Assembly (NCBI GenBank): GCA_013389125.1
Contig: JACADX010000362.1
Location: forward strand, 1 to 7,669
Length of the DNA stretch: 7,669 nt
DNA from: Parvularculaceae bacterium
GTDB taxonomy: Bacteria; Pseudomonadota; Alphaproteobacteria; Caulobacterales; Parvularculaceae
Direction of reading: 5' to 3'
Shown here piece after piece: positions 4,918-7,669 of this stretch (position 1 is its first letter; every line of letters begins with the position of its first letter). Under the pieces are notes generated by a model. That model did not search any database. It worked only from the letters and a program-made list of their open reading frames with translations, and was not told the DNA's origin. The position numbers and the translations under genes are program-made.

Positions 4918-6348
4918 ATGTCGAAAAAAACCGGCCGCGCTGGTCCGTCTGCGTTGTATCTTCTCGCCTTCGCGGCCCTCTTGGCGCCCGGCTGTTCGTC
5001 AGGCCCGATCGGCGTCGTCGCCGGCGTTTTCGGCGGCGGGGACGACGACGAAGAAGATTCTGACGACGGACAAGCGGACGAGACGGACGATCGAATTTCA
5101 ATCCTCGCCGTCGACGAGGTCATTGAGGCCGATCCCCGGTTCGCGGGAGTCACCATCGAACTGCCGCCGTCCTACGCCAACGCCACATGGCCGACCCCCG
5201 GCGGCGAGGCCGACCACACTCTCCACCATCTCAGCGCCGCGGTCAGTTTCGAGAAGATCTGGACCGCCGACATCGGCAAGGCGGCGGAGCGGTCGCGCCT
5301 GACATCGCCGCCGGTTGTCGCGGATGGAGCGCTTTTCGTCCTCGATGCGAAAGCGACCGTTTCGGCGCTCGACATCGAAAGCGGAAAGGTCAAATGGAAG
5401 GCCGAGCTCGCGCCGAAGATCAAAGAAAAATTCCGCGTCCGCGACGTCCTCAGCCGCACCAAGGCGGCGCAAGTCGGCTTTGGCGGCGGCGTCACCTATG
5501 AAAACGGCAGGCTTTTCGTAACGTCCGGCTTTGGGTTTGTTGCGGCGCTCGACGCGGCGACCGGCGAGGAGATTTGGCGCTACCAGACGGAATCGCCGGT
5601 GCGGACGCCGCCGACCGCCTATCGCGGCGCCGTATACTTCGTCACCAACACCAATGACGCGGTGGCGCTCGATCAGGCGACCGGCGCGAAGAAATGGAAC
5701 TTCCAGTCTTTCGAGGAATCGGCGCGGATCCTGTCGTCGGCGAGCCCGGCGGCGGCGGGCGACCTTATCGTGGCGCCGTTTTCATCCGGCGAGGTCGTGG
5801 CGTTTCTCGCTGATTCAGGCCAGCCGGTCTGGAACGACACGCTCGCGCGCAACACGCAGCTGACGGCGCTATCGACGCTCAACGACATCGCGGGAAGCCC
5901 GGTCATCGATCGCGGACTCGTTTACGCGGTCAGTCACGCCGGCCGCCTTGTCGCGATCGATATCCGGACGGGAAGGCGCGCGTGGGAAGCTCCGATCGCC
6001 AGCCTGCAGATGCCGTGGGTCGCCGGCGACTACATCTTCATCGTGTCGGTTGACGCAGAACTCGTCTGTCTCAATCGCGAGGACGGCGCCGTCGTCTGGG
6101 TCTCGCAATTGAAACGCTACGACAATCCGAAGAAGCGCAAAGGCAGAATCGCCTGGGCGGGTCCGGTGCTCGCGGGCGGGTCGCTCGTCCTCGTGTCGAC
6201 GGACGGCAAGATGGCGAAGGTTTCCCCGACCGATGGCGCCATTGTGGAAACAAAAAAGATCGACGACGGTTCCGTGATCGCGCCGATCGTCGCCGATGAG
6301 CGCATCTTCATCCTGACGCAGGAAGGAAAGCTCTACGCTTTCCGTTAG
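4918..6348 (+). CDS. bamB: outer-membrane-protein assembly factor BamB (PQQ-like beta-propeller lipoprotein)
   Basis: BamB is the beta-propeller lipoprotein of the BAM complex, which helps BamA insert beta-barrel proteins in the outer membrane. The 476-residue product has a signal peptide ending LLAPGC (Cys26 lipidated; Ala at -3 and Pro at -2 make the lipobox imperfect). A very acidic Gly/Asp/Glu linker covers about 39-58. Propeller blades are visible as repeated 'ALD..TG...W' units, with blade tryptophans at 160, 220, 260, 305, 356 and 394, a degenerate blade at TDGAIVETKK, and the C-terminal LYAFR strand that closes the ring. It is longer than E. coli BamB (392 residues), mainly because of the N-terminal linker region. 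ATG 4918 is chosen because the signal peptide follows it; the open frame back to 4780 overlaps the previous gene. A purine-rich stretch at 4898-4910 serves as ribosome binding site. der starts 3 bases after the stop. Confidence 0.93.
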   Translation: MSKKTGRAGPSALYLLAFAALLAPGCSSGPIGVVAGVFGGGDDDEEDSDDGQADETDDRISILAVDEVIEADPRFAGVTIELPPSYANATWPTPGGEADHTLHHLSAAVSFEKIWTADIGKAAERSRLTSPPVVADGALFVLDAKATVSALDIESGKVKWKAELAPKIKEKFRVRDVLSRTKAAQVGFGGGVTYENGRLFVTSGFGFVAALDAATGEEIWRYQTESPVRTPPTAYRGAVYFVTNTNDAVALDQATGAKKWNFQSFEESARILSSASPAAAGDLIVAPFSSGEVVAFLADSGQPVWNDTLARNTQLTALSTLNDIAGSPVIDRGLVYAVSHAGRLVAIDIRTGRRAWEAPIASLQMPWVAGDYIFIVSVDAELVCLNREDGAVVWVSQLKRYDNPKKRKGRIAWAGPVLAGGSLVLVSTDGKMAKVSPTDGAIVETKKIDDGSVIAPIVADERIFILTQEGKLYAFR

Positions 6349-6351
6349 GGC

Positions 6352-7669
6352 ATGGCCGAGGCCGTAAAGATCGCGATCGTCGGCCGTCCCAATGTCGGCA
6401 AGTCGACGCTGTTCAATCGTCTCGTCGGAAAGAAACTCGCGATCGTGGACGATACGCCGGGCGTGACGCGCGACCGCCGCGAGGCCGATGCGCGCCTCGG
6501 CCCGCTTTCGTTCATCGCCATCGACACGCCAGGTCTTGAGGAAGCGCCCGATGCGGCGCTCGAAGGGCGCATGCGCCAGCAGACGGAAAAGGCGATCGAA
6601 GAGTCCGCGGCGGCGATATTCGTCATCGACGCGCGCGCCGGCGTGACGCCGCTCGACCAGCGCTTCGCGGAGCTTCTTCGAAAGAGCGGCAGAAAGATCA
6701 TTCTGGTCGCCAACAAGGCGGAAAGCGCCGCGGCGGAAGGCGGCGTTCTTGACGCCTGGTCGCTGGGGCTCGGCGAACCGATCGCGATGTCGGCCGAGCA
6801 CGCGCAAGGTTTCGGCGAGCTTGCTGACGCGCTTGCGCCCGCCATTCGCGCGGCCAAGACGCCTGACGAGCCTGTTGACGACGAAGAGAGCTGGGATAGT
6901 CCCTTAAAGCCGCTTCGCGTCGCGATCGTCGGGCGTCCGAACGCCGGCAAGTCGACGCTCGTCAACCGCCTGATCGGAGAAGACAGGTTGCTGACAGGTC
7001 CAGAGGCCGGGATCACGCGCGACTCGATATCCGTCGAATGGCGCTGGCGCGGCGAGGATCGCGTTTGGCCGGTGAAGCTTTTCGACACAGCCGGCATGCG
7101 AAAGAAGGCGAAGGTCCAGTCGAAGCTCGAAAAGCTCTCCGTCGCCGATGCGTTGCGGGCGATCCGGTTCGCGGAAGTCGTCGTGCTTTTGCTCGACGCC
7201 GCGGCGCCGCTCGAAAAGCAGGACCTCCAGATCGCCGACCTCGTGCTGCGCGAGGGAAGGGCGCTGGTCATCGCCGTCAACAAATGGGACCTCATCGAAG
7301 ACAAGACCGCCGCGTCGCAAGCGATCCGCGAAACGGCTGAGCGCCATCTCGCGCAGGCGCCGCGCGTTCCGATCGTTTATTTCTCCGCGGAAACCGGAAA
7401 GGGCGTCGACCGACTGATGCCCGCCGTCACGAAGGTCTATGTCGACTGGAACGCGCGCGTCAAAACGCCGGACCTCAATGACTGGCTCCGCGCCGCCGTC
7501 GACCGCCATCCGCCGCCGGCTGTCGCGGGTCAGCGCATCAAGCTGCGCTACATCGCGCAGACGAAAACCAGGCCGCCGACCTTCGTCGCCAAATGCACGC
7601 GCGCCGAAGACGTTCCAGCCGCCTATCGGCGGTATCTCGTCAACGGCATCCGCGAGGCGTTCGACCTGT
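6352..7669 (+). CDS. der: ribosome biogenesis GTPase Der (EngA), C-terminus cut by right edge
   Basis: Der is an essential double-GTPase that acts in assembly of the 50S ribosomal subunit. The 439 residues present include two complete G domains and most of the KH-like C-terminal domain. Domain 1: P-loop GRPNVGKS (11-18), DTPG (58-61) and G4 motif NKAE (121-124). Domain 2: P-loop GRPNAGKS (194-201), DTAG (245-248) and NKWD (310-313). An acidic linker (DEPVDDEES) joins them. The KH-like domain begins near 349 and reaches FVAKCTRAEDVP and YLVNGIREAFDL at the edge. Typical Der proteins are about 440-490 residues, so roughly 10-50 are missing. NKAE in place of NKxD in domain 1 is a conservative change I recall from alphaproteobacterial Der. 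The start is 3 bases after bamB; only a poor ribosome site (AGGG directly before the start) is visible, so translation may be coupled to bamB. Confidence 0.97.
   Translation, partial: MAEAVKIAIVGRPNVGKSTLFNRLVGKKLAIVDDTPGVTRDRREADARLGPLSFIAIDTPGLEEAPDAALEGRMRQQTEKAIEESAAAIFVIDARAGVTPLDQRFAELLRKSGRKIILVANKAESAAAEGGVLDAWSLGLGEPIAMSAEHAQGFGELADALAPAIRAAKTPDEPVDDEESWDSPLKPLRVAIVGRPNAGKSTLVNRLIGEDRLLTGPEAGITRDSISVEWRWRGEDRVWPVKLFDTAGMRKKAKVQSKLEKLSVADALRAIRFAEVVVLLLDAAAPLEKQDLQIADLVLREGRALVIAVNKWDLIEDKTAASQAIRETAERHLAQAPRVPIVYFSAETGKGVDRLMPAVTKVYVDWNARVKTPDLNDWLRAAVDRHPPPAVAGQRIKLRYIAQTKTRPPTFVAKCTRAEDVPAAYRRYLVNGIREAFDL

Noticed and set aside
5869..6807. 312-residue open frame on the minus strand across the bamB/der junction
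   Set aside because: It is Arg/Asp/His-rich shadow sequence opposite two well-identified genes, with no recognisable domain, as expected in GC-rich DNA.
6369..6968. Direct similarity between about 6369-6418 and 6919-6968
   Set aside because: These are the two P-loop regions of the duplicated G domains in Der, an ancient protein duplication and not a DNA repeat element.
6345..7304. 319-residue Ser/Ala/Arg-rich open frame on the minus strand opposite der
   Set aside because: Its composition is that of an antisense shadow of conserved Der coding sequence, with no known motif.

Overview
The window is GC-rich, gene-dense and chromosomal in character. It most likely comes from an alphaproteobacterium. 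Three things point that way: a UrcA-family secreted protein, a Der GTPase whose first G4 motif reads NKAE (a form I remember from alphaproteobacterial Der proteins), and the gene order panB / YfgM-like / bamB / der. The exact order or genus cannot be fixed by eye. A group rich in M13 lipoprotein peptidases and UrcA proteins, such as Caulobacterales, Parvularculales or Sphingomonadales, would fit but is a guess.

Layout. Positions 1-723 (minus) hold the N-terminal third of an M13-family metallopeptidase lipoprotein that runs off the left edge. It diverges across a 126-bp gap from apt (850-1377, plus). Three bases after apt comes a five-helix NnrU-family membrane protein (1381-1944), which looks cotranscribed with it. 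A 157-bp gap with a Crp-like palindrome leads to a small secreted UrcA-family protein (2102-2422, plus). This converges on a lipocalin lipoprotein (2465-3013, minus) over a 13-bp perfect hairpin that probably terminates transcription from both sides. The lipocalin gene diverges from panB (3107-3952, plus). A possible short terminator at the panB stop codon separates it from the last block, a tight three-gene run: a YfgM-like TPR membrane protein (4071-4913), bamB (4918-6348) and der (6352 to beyond the right edge).

How the genes fit together. The right half is an envelope and ribosome biogenesis cluster. YfgM-like proteins act as periplasmic chaperone partners at the Sec translocon, BamB is the beta-propeller lipoprotein of the outer-membrane-protein assembly machine, and Der is a double GTPase for 50S assembly. 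Their gaps of 4 and 3 bases suggest one transcript. The left half mixes purine salvage (apt), pantothenate synthesis (panB) and exported proteins with no common pathway (M13 peptidase, UrcA, lipocalin).

I found no mobile element, CRISPR array, tRNA, rRNA or convincing new defence or biosynthetic system. No stretch longer than 300 bases lacks a gene. The 724-849 gap shows only the M13 ribosome binding site and no clear promoter. The points worth a second look are modest: the Crp-like palindrome, the acidic linker and imperfect lipobox of BamB, terminators that reach into stop codons, and the panB start.
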